A stretch of DNA of 64,000 bases, taken from the NCBI RefSeq assembly GCF_000718305.1, contig NZ_JOFQ01000011.1, positions 248,001 to 312,000 of the forward strand. Reading direction: 5' to 3'. Positions 42,918-51,125 of the stretch are shown piece after piece (position 1 is the first letter of the stretch; every line of letters begins with the position of its first letter). The DNA comes from Streptomyces niger. GTDB lineage: Bacteria; Actinomycetota; Actinomycetes; Streptomycetales; Streptomycetaceae. The notes under the pieces are model-generated. The model ran no database searches, was not told the DNA's origin, and worked only from the letters and a program-made list of their open reading frames with translations. A program made the position numbers and the translations under genes.

Positions 42918-43493
42918 ATGGCCCGGGTGCGACGAGGACTGGTTCACGCGGCGGCCTGGACGCTGGCGACCGGGGCCGCGGTCACGCTGTCGTGGTTCGG
43001 CGTGCACACCGTGGTCTCCGGCACGGCGTACGACCCGCCGCGCGCGCTGCCGCTGTCCGACGATGCGCCCGGAGCGCAGACCGGTTCGGCGAGCGACGCC
43101 CCGCCCCGCGCGTCCTCCACCCACCGGCCCAAGCCCTCCGACACCCCCTCGCCCTCGCCCACCCGGAGGACCGCGCGGCCGGAAGCGCCGGTGACGCCGC
43201 CGCGCAGCACCGCGCCGAGCCGCGCCGCCACCACTCCGAGCGACCCCGCGCCGGACGGGGGCACCGGGACGGTCCGGAGCTACCGCACCGACGGCGGCCG
43301 GGTCGTGCTGGACGTGCGGTCCACGTACGCCGAACTGGTCTCGGCGACCCCCGGGCCCGGCTGGCAGATGCAGGTGTGGAGACAGGACGGCTGGCTCCGG
43401 GTCGACTTCACCCGCGGCCCCGACCGCTCTTCGGTGATCTGCGCCTGGAACGGCCACCCGCCGGTCGTCACGACGGACGACCACACCCGCTGA
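42918..43493 (+). CDS. Hypothetical secreted or membrane-anchored protein with Pro/Ser/Thr-rich linker
   Basis: A 191-residue protein with one N-terminal hydrophobic helix (about 8-32; AAAWTLATGAAVTLSWFGVHTVV), a long Pro/Ser/Thr/Ala linker (about 40-125), and a compact C-terminal domain of about 65 residues with Trp-rich strands (GPGWQMQVWRQDGWLRVDF, SVICAWNGHPP). I do not recognise the domain. It is divergent from the two-component operon, so it could be the sensor kinase's extracytoplasmic partner or target, but this rests only on position. GGGGTGGGG precedes the ATG. Confidence 0.7.
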   Translation: MARVRRGLVHAAAWTLATGAAVTLSWFGVHTVVSGTAYDPPRALPLSDDAPGAQTGSASDAPPRASSTHRPKPSDTPSPSPTRRTARPEAPVTPPRSTAPSRAATTPSDPAPDGGTGTVRSYRTDGGRVVLDVRSTYAELVSATPGPGWQMQVWRQDGWLRVDFTRGPDRSSVICAWNGHPPVVTTDDHTR

Positions 43494-43520
43494 CGGCCGC
43501 CGTCGCCCCTCGGGCCGGCC

Positions 43521-44381
43521 TCAGTCGAACGTGCCCGGCGGCGGCGCGGGCGAGGCGACCGCGGTGGCGTCCGTGACCGGCGCCGCGCCGCCGGCGAAGT
43601 CCCGCAGCGCGCGGCCGTGTTCCACCCGCCCGGACTCCGGGTCGGTCGCGGCCCGCCGGGTCAGCTCGGCGACCGGCAGCGCCCCGTCGGCGGCCAGCAG
43701 TACGGCGTTGCCGAAACGCTTGCCCCGCAGCACGGGCGGCGCCGCGGTCAGGCACAGCTCGCCGAAGACCGCGCCGACGGTGGCGATCTGGGCGCGAACG
43801 AAGGCCAGCGGCGGGCCGTCCGCGAGGTTGGCCGCGTACCAGCCGCCGGGAGCCAGCGCCCGCGCCGCCTCCGTGACGAACTCCGTGCTGGTCAGATGGG
43901 CGGGCGTACGGGCGCCGCCGAACACGTCGGCGATGATCAGGTCGGCCCAGCCGTCCGGGACCTTGGCGAGCCCGGCGCGGGCGTCCCCGCCGCGCACCTT
44001 GATACGCGCCCCGGAGTCCAGCGGCAGCTGCTCCCGGACGAACTGCACGAGGGGCGCGTCGATCTCCACGACCTGCTGCGTGGAGCGCGGGCGGGTCGCC
44101 GCGACGTACCGCGCCAAGGTGAGCGCGCCACCGCCGAGGTGCAGGACGCGCAGCGGCTTGCCGGCCGGGCCCGCGAGGTCGGCGACGTGGCCGAGCCGCC
44201 GCTGGTAGGCGAAGTCCAGGTACGCCGGGTCGTCGAGGTCGACGAAGGACTGCGGGGCGCCGTCGATCAGCAGCGTCCAGCCGCGCGGCCGGTCCCGGTC
44301 GGGCCGCAGCTCGGCCCGGCCGCCGGCCACCTCCGCCGTCACCGGCTCCGCCGCCGCCCGCGTCCGCCTGTTTCTCGCCAT
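43521..44381 (-). CDS. Spermidine synthase-like, SAM-binding fold protein
   Basis: A 286-residue soluble protein of the spermine/spermidine-synthase-like superfamily. The nucleotide fold has LRVLHLGGGALTLARYVAATRP (glycine loop), VVEIDAPLVQFVREQLPL (acidic residue after strand 2), GGDARAGLAKV and DLIIADVFGG. Actinobacteria encode several such proteins that are probably methyltransferases rather than aminopropyltransferases; activity cannot be assigned. The next minus-strand gene upstream ends 55 bases before its start. Confidence 0.8.
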   Translation of the reverse strand: MARNRRTRAAAEPVTAEVAGGRAELRPDRDRPRGWTLLIDGAPQSFVDLDDPAYLDFAYQRRLGHVADLAGPAGKPLRVLHLGGGALTLARYVAATRPRSTQQVVEIDAPLVQFVREQLPLDSGARIKVRGGDARAGLAKVPDGWADLIIADVFGGARTPAHLTSTEFVTEAARALAPGGWYAANLADGPPLAFVRAQIATVGAVFGELCLTAAPPVLRGKRFGNAVLLAADGALPVAELTRRAATDPESGRVEHGRALRDFAGGAAPVTDATAVASPAPPPGTFD

Positions 44382-44436
44382 CCGGCCAGTATCCCCGGCA
44401 TCCCCGGCGGGACCGGGGCGGGTCGGTGAGGCGCGC

Positions 44437-44877
44437 TCAGCGGCAGCGGTCGACGGCCTCGATCGTGCGGGCCGCCTCGCCGAGCGCGGCGCGCAGCACC
44501 CCGGGGTCGGTCGCCGCGGCGAACGCGCCGTCCGGGGGGACCAGCCAGCCCGTGCCCGCCACCGGCGGCTCGTCCGCGCCCCGCGGGCCGCGCCCCCGCC
44601 CGCCGGCGTACGTCTGGGTGCAGGCACTGCCGGGCAGGTCCCAGCCGGCGGCCGTGCCCGGCGGCACCAGGAATCCGAGGGTGTCGCACGCCCCGTCGTG
44701 CAGGACCGGGCCGACGCCGTCCCGCAGGCGGAGGATGTCCACCGCCTCCAGGCCCTGCCGGGCCGGCACCGTGACCAGGTCGAGGTCGTCGGGGGCCGCC
44801 GTCCCGGCGGCCCCCGACGACTCCGAAGCGGTCCCTGCGACACCGTTGTCCACGCTGTCCACGCCGGCTTCCAGCAC
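44437..44877 (-). CDS. Hypothetical protein, possible remnant or relative of primase-polymerase-like family
   Basis: A 146-residue acidic soluble protein. The central part reads LVTVPARQGLEAVDILRLRDGVGPVLHDG, then TLGFLVPPGTAAGWDLPGSAC and GWLVPPDG. From memory this pattern occurs in short actinobacterial proteins annotated as bifunctional DNA primase/polymerase-like; no catalytic acidic triad is visible, so I give no function. A second short protein with the same feel is encoded at 53115. It is divergent from an XRE-TPR regulator across 231 bases. Confidence 0.6.
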   Translation of the reverse strand: MLEAGVDSVDNGVAGTASESSGAAGTAAPDDLDLVTVPARQGLEAVDILRLRDGVGPVLHDGACDTLGFLVPPGTAAGWDLPGSACTQTYAGGRGRGPRGADEPPVAGTGWLVPPDGAFAAATDPGVLRAALGEAARTIEAVDRCR

Positions 44878-45108
44878 GGGAAACCCCTCCTCATGACGCG
44901 CCGCTCCCTACACCTGGAGCAACGCGGAAGGGCGTCAACAGCAACGGCGTCGGAACGCTGTAAAGGATGGCACTTCATGGCGGATGGCGCGCGAGACACC
45001 CCTTTTGTCAACAAACTCTGCGTACCGCATCCGTCACGGACGGTACGGTCGTCCCGGCCGCGCCGCCAAGGTGCGGCGTCGCCGCACGGATGGCTGGAGA
45101 GGCCCGCC

Positions 45109-46533
45109 ATGACGTCGCCCACAGATTCGTCGAAGCCGGTACGCGACGTGCTGCCGCGCCCGAACACCGCGTTCCGGCAGCTGCGGGGCCGGTTGTCGCC
45201 CGGTGAGTTCGCGGCCGCCGTGCGCCGGGCCGCCCGGGAGATCGGCGAGCAGGTCTCGTGCGACGCGCGCTACGTGGGGCGCGTCGAGGCCGGGGAGATC
45301 AAGTGTCCCAATTACGCCTACGAACGGGTCTTCCGGCACATGTTCCCCGGCCTCACACCGGCCGACATGGGGTTCGCGCCCCGCGAGTGGGTACGCGGGC
45401 GAGGGGCGCGACCGCGGACGGGCGCCGCACCTCCGGCAGCACCACCCGAGCACCGCGACCACACCACCGAGAGCTGCGAGGAGAGCGACGTGCTGCGTCG
45501 CGCGTTCATGACCGGCGGCCCGGCCGCCGCCCTGGGGTTCGCCGGACTGGCACCCCTGGGGTCCGTACCCGCCAGCCACGCCACGGCCGATGCCCTGCCG
45601 GGCGCCGCCCCTTCGAGAGGCGCCCGCCACGTGGGCGGGGCCGAGGCCGCCGCCGTGGAGGACGCGGTCCGCCGTATCCGGCTGCTGGACGACCGGCACG
45701 GCGCCGAGGGCATCTACCGGCGGGCGACCCAGCCGCTGCGTGCCGCGTACGCGCTCCTGGACGCCGGAGCGCAGCGCCAGTCGGTCACCGACCGGCTGCA
45801 CGCGGGCGCCGGCGAACTGGCCATCTCCGTGGGCTGGCTGGCCCACGACTCGAGCCGCTTCGGGGACGCCCGTTCGCACTACGCGGAGGCGCTGGCCACC
45901 GCCCGGGTGGCGGGTGATCCGGCGCTGGAGGCGCACGCGTTCTGCAACACCGCGTTCCTCGCCCGGGACGCGGGGCGGCCGCGCGAGGCGGTCCGGGCGG
46001 CGCAGGCGGCCCAGCACGCCGCCAAGCACCTCTCCTCCCGCCGGCTGCTGTCCCTGCTGGCGCTGCGCGAGGCGGGCGGCTGGGCGGGGCTCGGCGACCG
46101 CGCGGGCTGCGAGGAGGCGCTGCTGCGGGCGCACCGGCTCTTCGCCCACGGCCCGTCCGACGCGGACCCGGAGTGGATGTCCTTCTACGGGGAGGCGGAG
46201 CTCGCCGGCCTGGAGGCGCAGTGCTGGTCGGCACTGGGCGAGCAGGAGCGCGCCGCGGAGCACGCGCGCCGCGCGGTCGCCCTGCAGGACCCGCACTTCA
46301 CCCGGAACACCGCGCTGTACACCGCGGAACTCGCGGGGAATCTGGCGCACAGCGGCGCGCACGACGAGGCGGCAGCCGCCGGGCTGCGCGCCCTGGACCT
46401 GCTGGGCGAGGTCGGCTCGGCCCGCATCCGGACGATGCTGGCCGGTACGGCGCGGACCCTGCGTGCCCGGCGGCGCATCCCGACCGTCGCCGACTTCCTG
46501 GACCGGCAGGCCCTGGCGGCCCGGCCGGCCTGA
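45109..46533 (+). CDS. XRE-type regulator with TPR-like repeats (NsdA-like architecture)
   Basis: A 474-residue protein. The N-terminal region (about 22-90; LRGRLSPGEFAAAVRRAAREIGE, YVGRVEAGEIKCPNYAYERVF) is a divergent XRE helix-turn-helix. A linker with RRAFMTGGPAAALGFAGLAPLG resembles a hydrophobic or pseudo-signal segment, and the rest (about 180-470) is helical TPR-like repeats (HYAEALATARVAGDPALEAHAF, EHARRAVALQDPHF). This architecture is common in Streptomyces developmental regulators such as NsdA, but identity with NsdA is not claimed. The ATG at 45109 has GGAGAGG nine bases upstream; a much longer reading upstream is not supported. Confidence 0.8.
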   Translation: MTSPTDSSKPVRDVLPRPNTAFRQLRGRLSPGEFAAAVRRAAREIGEQVSCDARYVGRVEAGEIKCPNYAYERVFRHMFPGLTPADMGFAPREWVRGRGARPRTGAAPPAAPPEHRDHTTESCEESDVLRRAFMTGGPAAALGFAGLAPLGSVPASHATADALPGAAPSRGARHVGGAEAAAVEDAVRRIRLLDDRHGAEGIYRRATQPLRAAYALLDAGAQRQSVTDRLHAGAGELAISVGWLAHDSSRFGDARSHYAEALATARVAGDPALEAHAFCNTAFLARDAGRPREAVRAAQAAQHAAKHLSSRRLLSLLALREAGGWAGLGDRAGCEEALLRAHRLFAHGPSDADPEWMSFYGEAELAGLEAQCWSALGEQERAAEHARRAVALQDPHFTRNTALYTAELAGNLAHSGAHDEAAAAGLRALDLLGEVGSARIRTMLAGTARTLRARRRIPTVADFLDRQALAARPA

Positions 46534-46559
46534 GCGCCGGCCGGGCCGGCGGCGCGCGC

Positions 46560-47153
46560 TCAGCCCAGGTGGCCGGTGTCGTTCCAGCGCTCGATGGCCG
46601 GGGCCCCGTAGGCCCAGCCGAGCACCGACAGGGAGGTCGGTTCGAGGCGTACCCGGGCGCCGAAGGAGATGTCCTCGCCGAGCCAGCGGGCGCACAGCGA
46701 ACGCAGGATGTGGCCGTGCGCGAAGAGCAGGACGTCGCGCTCGGCCGAGCGGGCCCACTCGATGACGCCGTCCACCCGCCGGACCACCTCGGCCAGCGTC
46801 TCGCCCTCGGGCACGCCGTCCCGCCAGATGAGCCAGTCGGGCCGGTCGGCCTTGATCTCGGCGGGCGTCAGGCCTTCGTACGCGCCGTAGTCGACCTCCT
46901 TGAGCGCGTCCCAGTCCGTCGCGCGGTCCCCGAAGCCGGCCAGTTCGCAGGTCTCTTTGGCGCGGATCAGCGGGCTGGTGCGCACCTCGACGTCCGGCAG
47001 CCCGTTCCAGGGCGCCCGGTGCAGCCGTTCGCCGAGCAGCTTGGCGCCGCGCCGCCCCTCGTCCAGGAGCGGGATGTCCGTGTGGCCGGTGTGCTTGCCG
47101 GACAGGGACCACTCCGTCTGCCCGTGCCGGGCCAGCAGGATGCGCGGTGCCAT
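46560..47153 (-). CDS. Histidine phosphatase family protein (phosphoglycerate-mutase-like)
   Basis: A 197-residue protein with the phosphohistidine motif [23 protein letters not shown] at the N terminus, the second Arg/Glu region [16 protein letters not shown] and DYGAYEGLT, and the second catalytic His in [10 protein letters not shown]. Such phosphatases act on phosphosugars, nucleotide derivatives or cofactor precursors; substrate unknown. AGAGG lies about seven bases before the ATG. It converges on the XRE-TPR gene with 26 bases between. Confidence 0.9.
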   Translation of the reverse strand: MAPRILLARHGQTEWSLSGKHTGHTDIPLLDEGRRGAKLLGERLHRAPWNGLPDVEVRTSPLIRAKETCELAGFGDRATDWDALKEVDYGAYEGLTPAEIKADRPDWLIWRDGVPEGETLAEVVRRVDGVIEWARSAERDVLLFAHGHILRSLCARWLGEDISFGARVRLEPTSLSVLGWAYGAPAIERWNDTGHLG

Positions 47154-47301
47154 GGGATTACCTCTCACCGGGGCGAGCCCGCTCGCCGCGGCCTTGCTCT
47201 TGCGGCCGCCGGACGGGGCCGGCGGCGGTACGTCTTCCGTCCGTTCCATCATCGCGCATGCGTTCCAGGAGCCGCGCGGACCCCATAGGGAACGAACAGG
47301 A

Positions 47302-47314
47302 CATACGACGTATG
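47302..47314. promoter_or_regulatory. Short palindrome in the PAP2/histidine-phosphatase intergenic region
   Basis: CATACGACGTATG is an inverted repeat of five bases around GAC, set in AT-richer DNA 40 bases before the PAP2 gene. Similar CATAC/GTATG half-sites occur in gamma-butyrolactone receptor targets, but the spacing here is shorter. Confidence 0.3.
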
Positions 47315-47354
47315 GTTGATCGCTGCTGACAGTGACTGACATGAAGGCTGAGAA

Positions 47355-48293
47355 GTGAGTACGTTCCGGGTGCACGCCGCACCGCACACCTCCGTAGCGC
47401 GCGGTACCCGGCCGCGCTGGTGGGCCGAGCTGCCGCTCCTCGCGCTCGTCTACGCCGCGTACTCCGCGGGGCGGCTGCTGGCCAGGGGCGACGTGTCCGC
47501 CGCCACCGGTCACGGGGTGCGGCTGCTGGACGCGGAGCAGCTCCTGCACATCGACTTCGAGCGGCCGCTGAACCGCCTCTTCTCGGGCACGCCTGTGGTC
47601 GGCATACCCGCCGCCTTCGTGTACGCGGCGCTGCACTATCTGGTCACGCCCGCGGTGCTCGTATGGCTGTGGCGCCGGCACCCCACCAGGTACCGCCTCA
47701 TGCGGACGTGGCTGCTGCTCGCCACCACCATCGGCCTGGCCGGCTTCACCCTGCTGCCCACCTGCCCGCCCCGGCTGCTGGCCGCGGTGCACGGCTTCAC
47801 CGACACGATGGCGGAGTACGCCGCGTACGGCTGGTGGGGCGGCGAGGCGAGCGCCCCACGAGGGCTGGGCGGGCTGACCAACCAGTACGCCGCGATGCCC
47901 AGCCTGCACGTCGGCTGGGCCCTGTGGTGCGGCGTCGCACTCTGGCTGTACGGCGGCTCGCGGCTCACGAAGGCGGCGGGCATGGCCTACCCGCTGCTCA
48001 TCACGGTCGTGGTGCTGGGCACCGCCAACCACTATTTCCTGGACACCGTGGCCGGCAGCGCCGCGATGGTCCTCGGCCTGCTGCTCGCCCGCCCGGCGCT
48101 CCGGCTCACCGCCGCCGCGCGTGGCGTGATCGCCGCCCGTGCGAGCGGAGGTACGCCTGGTCCTCCCGCGAATGTCGGTGACGGATGCGAGACTTCCGCA
48201 GGTGAACGTTTTCCGCGACAGTCGGCCCGAGCCGGCAGCGGCACGCGAGGCGCGGCCGCGGCCGGCGACGGGGCTGCGCGCACGCCTGGCTGA
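47355..48293 (+). CDS. PAP2-superfamily membrane phosphatase
   Basis: A 312-residue protein with about six membrane helices in residues 25-245. PAP2 catalytic motifs are [11 protein letters not shown] (motif with first His) and [10 protein letters not shown] (second His and Asp), near residues 185 and 225; this is the Aur1/Ipt1-like subgroup that acts on lipid phosphates or inositol lipids. The first helix follows [20 protein letters not shown]. The last 50 residues are low-complexity and overlap the start of the next gene by up to 122 bases in another frame, so the true C terminus may be shorter in origin. The GTG at 47355 follows CTGAGAA. Confidence 0.85.
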   Translation: MSTFRVHAAPHTSVARGTRPRWWAELPLLALVYAAYSAGRLLARGDVSAATGHGVRLLDAEQLLHIDFERPLNRLFSGTPVVGIPAAFVYAALHYLVTPAVLVWLWRRHPTRYRLMRTWLLLATTIGLAGFTLLPTCPPRLLAAVHGFTDTMAEYAAYGWWGGEASAPRGLGGLTNQYAAMPSLHVGWALWCGVALWLYGGSRLTKAAGMAYPLLITVVVLGTANHYFLDTVAGSAAMVLGLLLARPALRLTAAARGVIAARASGGTPGPPANVGDGCETSAGERFPRQSARAGSGTRGAAAAGDGAARTPG

Positions 48294-49545
48294 GCTGCGC
48301 GGCCCCGGTGTACCGCCCCGCCCGATGGATGCCAGGGCGCTCGCCGCGCTGGCCGCCAACCCCGGCTGCCGGCGCCGCGCGCTGCTGGACGGCGCGGGCG
48401 TGGACAAGGCGGCGCTGGCCCGGGCGCTCGGCTCGCCGGCGCCCTTCGGTCAGTCCCGGTTCGCGATCGCGCGCGGCCATTCCTTCGAGGCGCGGGTCAA
48501 GGCCGACGGCGGCGCCGAGCTGGTCCGGCTGGCGCGGGAGCAGCTCGGTGGCGGGCCGGAGGACCCGGAGTCCGGCCCGGCGGCCACCCCCGACCTCTCG
48601 GCGGCCGGCCCGCAGGGGCGCGCCGCGCGGACCGCGCTGGCCCTCCGGGAGGCGGCGGCGCGCGGCGGCTGGACCTTCCTGGACCATCCGATGCTCGCCC
48701 TGGACGTGGCCGGTTCGCCGGCGTATCTGGAGCCGGACGCCGTGGTCGTCCACCCCGACGGCCTCTGGAGCGTCATCGAGATCAAGTCCTTCCCGATGAT
48801 CGACGGGGCCGCCGACACGGCCAAGGTGGGCGCGGCGGCCCGCCAGTCCGCGGTGTACGCCCTCGCGCTGGAGCAGGTCGCCGAGCAGGTCGCGCGGCAC
48901 GCCTCCGAGGACACCGCGGACGCCGGGCACTCGCCGCGGGTCGGCGAGCGGGCGCTGCTGGTGTGCCCGAAGGACTTCTCCAACCTCCCGGCCGCGGCCC
49001 CCGTCGACCTCCGCAAGCAGCTGGCCACGACCCGCCGCCAGCTCGGCCGGCTCACCCGGGTCGACGACCTGGCCGCCGCGCTCCCCGAGGGCACCACCTT
49101 CGACCTGCGGCTCGCGGACGACGGGAAGACCGCCACCCGGCCGGCCGAGGAGCTGACCGAGGCCGTGGAGTCGGTCGACGCGGCGTACGCACCGGAGTGC
49201 CTGGCCGCGTGCGAGCTGGCGTTCCACTGCCGGAGCCGGGCCCGCGAGGCCGGCCTCGTGGAGGCGCTGGGCCGCGGCGTCCGCGGCGAGCTGGGCGGCC
49301 TGCGCACGGTCGGCGAGGTCCTGGCGGCGGCCGCGGCCCCGGCGGACGACGGGCCGGCGCCGGCCGCTCCCGCGGACCCCGCCGCCGAGGCGCTGCGGCG
49401 CGCCGCGGCCCTGCGCGCGGAGGCGCTGGCCGCGGCCCTGCGCGCGGAGGCGCTGGCCGCGGCCCGGCCGGCGCCCTCCGTGCCCGCGCCGGCCCCGCCC
49501 CCGACGGCCGAGCGCGACGCGCGTGAGGAGGCGGAATGTCGCTGA
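48172..49545 (+). CDS. Fe-S RecB/Cas4/Dna2-type PD-(D/E)XK nuclease
   Basis: About 457 residues. All landmarks of the iron-sulfur RecB-family nucleases are present in order: NPGC (Cys66), [10 protein letters not shown] (His near 102), PDAVVV (Asp near 188), VIEIKSF (Glu203-x-Lys205), [10 protein letters not shown] (QxxxY, near 225) and C-x3-C-x5-C (Cys343, 347, 353). Cas4, AddB and Dna2 share this four-Cys plus nuclease layout, usually with C-x2-C; the extra residue is unusual. The C-terminal 60 residues are Ala-rich with a duplicated nine-residue unit. Its stop overlaps the next gene by ten bases. The start is uncertain: 48172, 48202 (GTG) and 48325 are all possible. Function in DNA end-processing, repair or defence is inferred. 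Confidence 0.75.
   Translation: MSVTDARLPQVNVFRDSRPEPAAAREARPRPATGLRARLAELRGPGVPPRPMDARALAALAANPGCRRRALLDGAGVDKAALARALGSPAPFGQSRFAIARGHSFEARVKADGGAELVRLAREQLGGGPEDPESGPAATPDLSAAGPQGRAARTALALREAAARGGWTFLDHPMLALDVAGSPAYLEPDAVVVHPDGLWSVIEIKSFPMIDGAADTAKVGAAARQSAVYALALEQVAEQVARHASEDTADAGHSPRVGERALLVCPKDFSNLPAAAPVDLRKQLATTRRQLGRLTRVDDLAAALPEGTTFDLRLADDGKTATRPAEELTEAVESVDAAYAPECLAACELAFHCRSRAREAGLVEALGRGVRGELGGLRTVGEVLAAAAAPADDGPAPAAPADPAAEALRRAAALRAEALAAALRAEALAAARPAPSVPAPAPPPTAERDAREEAECR
49408..49461. repeat. 27-base tandem duplication in the nuclease gene
   Basis: Two identical 27-base copies (49408-49434, 49435-49461) encode ALRAEALAA twice in the low-complexity C-terminal region, keeping the frame. 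Confidence 0.9.
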
Positions 49546-51125
49546 TCGACGTGCTGGCCAGGATGGAGGCCGTGGCCGCCGGGCGGGCCACGCCGCTGGC
49601 GACCGTACGCCACCGCCATCTCGCCGCCCGCCCTCTCGTGTTCGTTCCGCTGACGACCGCCGGCGAGACCGGTGCGCCGCTCGGCGCGCTGGTCGGCACC
49701 GACCGCGAGAAGCCGCTGCTGCTGACGGTTCCACAGCCCCGCGACCGCGACCTCCGCTTCGCGTTCTTCGCCGAGCTGGCCGACGCGGTCCTCCCGTACG
49801 TGGACTCCTTCGCCGACGACGTCGAGCCCGCCGAGCGCAAGGAGACCGACCCGGAGACCGGCAAGCGGGTCACGGTCGAGACCGAGCTGTGCGCCGAGGC
49901 GCCGCAGATGCTCGTACCGAGCGCGGCGGGCGTGGAGTTCGTACGGCTGCTGGGCCGGTCCATGCGGTTCCGGCGGACCGCCGAGCAGGACCCGGACACC
50001 CCGTATCCGGCACCGCCGCGCGTCCCGCTGCTCGGCCGCTGGCTCACGCATCTCGGCGAGCGCGCCCGGGTGCCGGGGTCGAGCCTGCTGCTGCCGATGA
50101 CCGGCCTGCTCTCCCGGCACTGGGCGACCGGCCAGAGCTCGGCCGAGGACCAGCATCTGGGGGCGTTGCTGGCCTGGATCGATCCACCCGAGGGCGAGTC
50201 GGGGCAGGACGCCGCGCTCCGTGCCGAGACCGCCAGGGACGCGGCCGGGCAGCTGCGGTGCCCGCCGGCCGGGCCCGCGACGGACCCGGCGTTCGACAAC
50301 GGCCTGCTGGCGCCGGCGATCGCACGGTACGACGCCGGGCTGCCGGGCGCACGCGAGGAGTTCGACGCGCTGGTGGCGGGCGTGCTGCGGCCGACCTGGG
50401 ACGCGGTGTGGCGCGCCGTCGACCTGCTGCGTGCGCTGCCCGAAGGGTCCCGGGTGCCCGACCGCTGGCGGCGGGACCGCTGGTCCTACACCGCGCACCG
50501 GGACCGGGTGCGGGCCGGCGAACCGCCGCAGCCCCGGCTGGACGACGCGGTCACCGCCGCGCAGAAGCTCGCGTCGCGGGAGACCGCGCAGGCCCAGCTG
50601 GACGCCCAGGAGGCGCTGGACGACCCGCTGGTGATGGCCGGGCGGCGGCTGACCGGCGAGGCCATGGAGGGCGAGGTGACCGAGGTCGAGATGGCGATGT
50701 CCGAGGGCAAGCGGCCGATGCCCCGGCCGCTGGTCACGCTGCGCACGGGCGACCGGCCCCAGCTGGAGGAGCGGGCGAAGCTGTACCGCCCGCTGGACGG
50801 CGGCAGGACGCAGACCGCGGAGTTCGTGGCGTACGTGCCGGAGCAGCCGGGCACTCTGGTGGTGCGGCTGACCGGCGGCATGGGGCGCGGGAAGACGCCG
50901 GAGCCCGGCTCGGTGCCGGCGAAAGGCGACCGGGTGTGCTGGACGCTCTTCGAGCACGCGCCGCGCGGCGGTCCGGAGCTGCCCGCCCCGGAGGACACGC
51001 CCTGGACGCACGGCGGGCCGCCACCCGGCAGCGGTGCCGGTGGTGCCGCTCCCGCGCAGACCGCCCTGCCCGCCCCCGCACCGCTCCCCGACCCCGACCC
51101 CGTGACCGCTGAGGACTTCCTGTGA
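49536..51125 (+). CDS. Uncharacterised protein between nuclease and helicase
   Basis: A 529-residue soluble protein that I cannot assign. It begins [21 protein letters not shown] and has long charged helical stretches (KLASRETAQAQLDAQEAL), a beta-rich region near residues 380-460 (MEGEVTEVEMAMSEGKRP, KLYRPLDGGRTQTAEFVAYV) that could be an OB- or single-strand-binding-like fold, and a disordered Pro/Gly/Ala tail. No Walker or nuclease motif is visible. It is translationally coupled on both sides: ten-base overlap with the nuclease gene (GAGGAGG before its ATG) and GTGA overlap with the helicase gene. A structural or DNA-binding subunit of a helicase-nuclease complex is the simplest idea. Confidence 0.7.
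   Translation: MSLIDVLARMEAVAAGRATPLATVRHRHLAARPLVFVPLTTAGETGAPLGALVGTDREKPLLLTVPQPRDRDLRFAFFAELADAVLPYVDSFADDVEPAERKETDPETGKRVTVETELCAEAPQMLVPSAAGVEFVRLLGRSMRFRRTAEQDPDTPYPAPPRVPLLGRWLTHLGERARVPGSSLLLPMTGLLSRHWATGQSSAEDQHLGALLAWIDPPEGESGQDAALRAETARDAAGQLRCPPAGPATDPAFDNGLLAPAIARYDAGLPGAREEFDALVAGVLRPTWDAVWRAVDLLRALPEGSRVPDRWRRDRWSYTAHRDRVRAGEPPQPRLDDAVTAAQKLASRETAQAQLDAQEALDDPLVMAGRRLTGEAMEGEVTEVEMAMSEGKRPMPRPLVTLRTGDRPQLEERAKLYRPLDGGRTQTAEFVAYVPEQPGTLVVRLTGGMGRGKTPEPGSVPAKGDRVCWTLFEHAPRGGPELPAPEDTPWTHGGPPPGSGAGGAAPAQTALPAPAPLPDPDPVTAEDFL

Noticed and set aside
44698..45108. Upstream extension of the XRE-TPR regulator
   Set aside because: It overlaps the divergent gene at 44437-44877 and lacks helix-turn-helix-like content; the ATG at 45109 has GGAGAGG upstream.
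43521..45167. Upstream extension of the spermidine synthase-like gene
   Set aside because: The added 260 residues are antisense or out of frame with other genes and Arg/Pro-rich; the domain begins shortly after the ATG at 44381.
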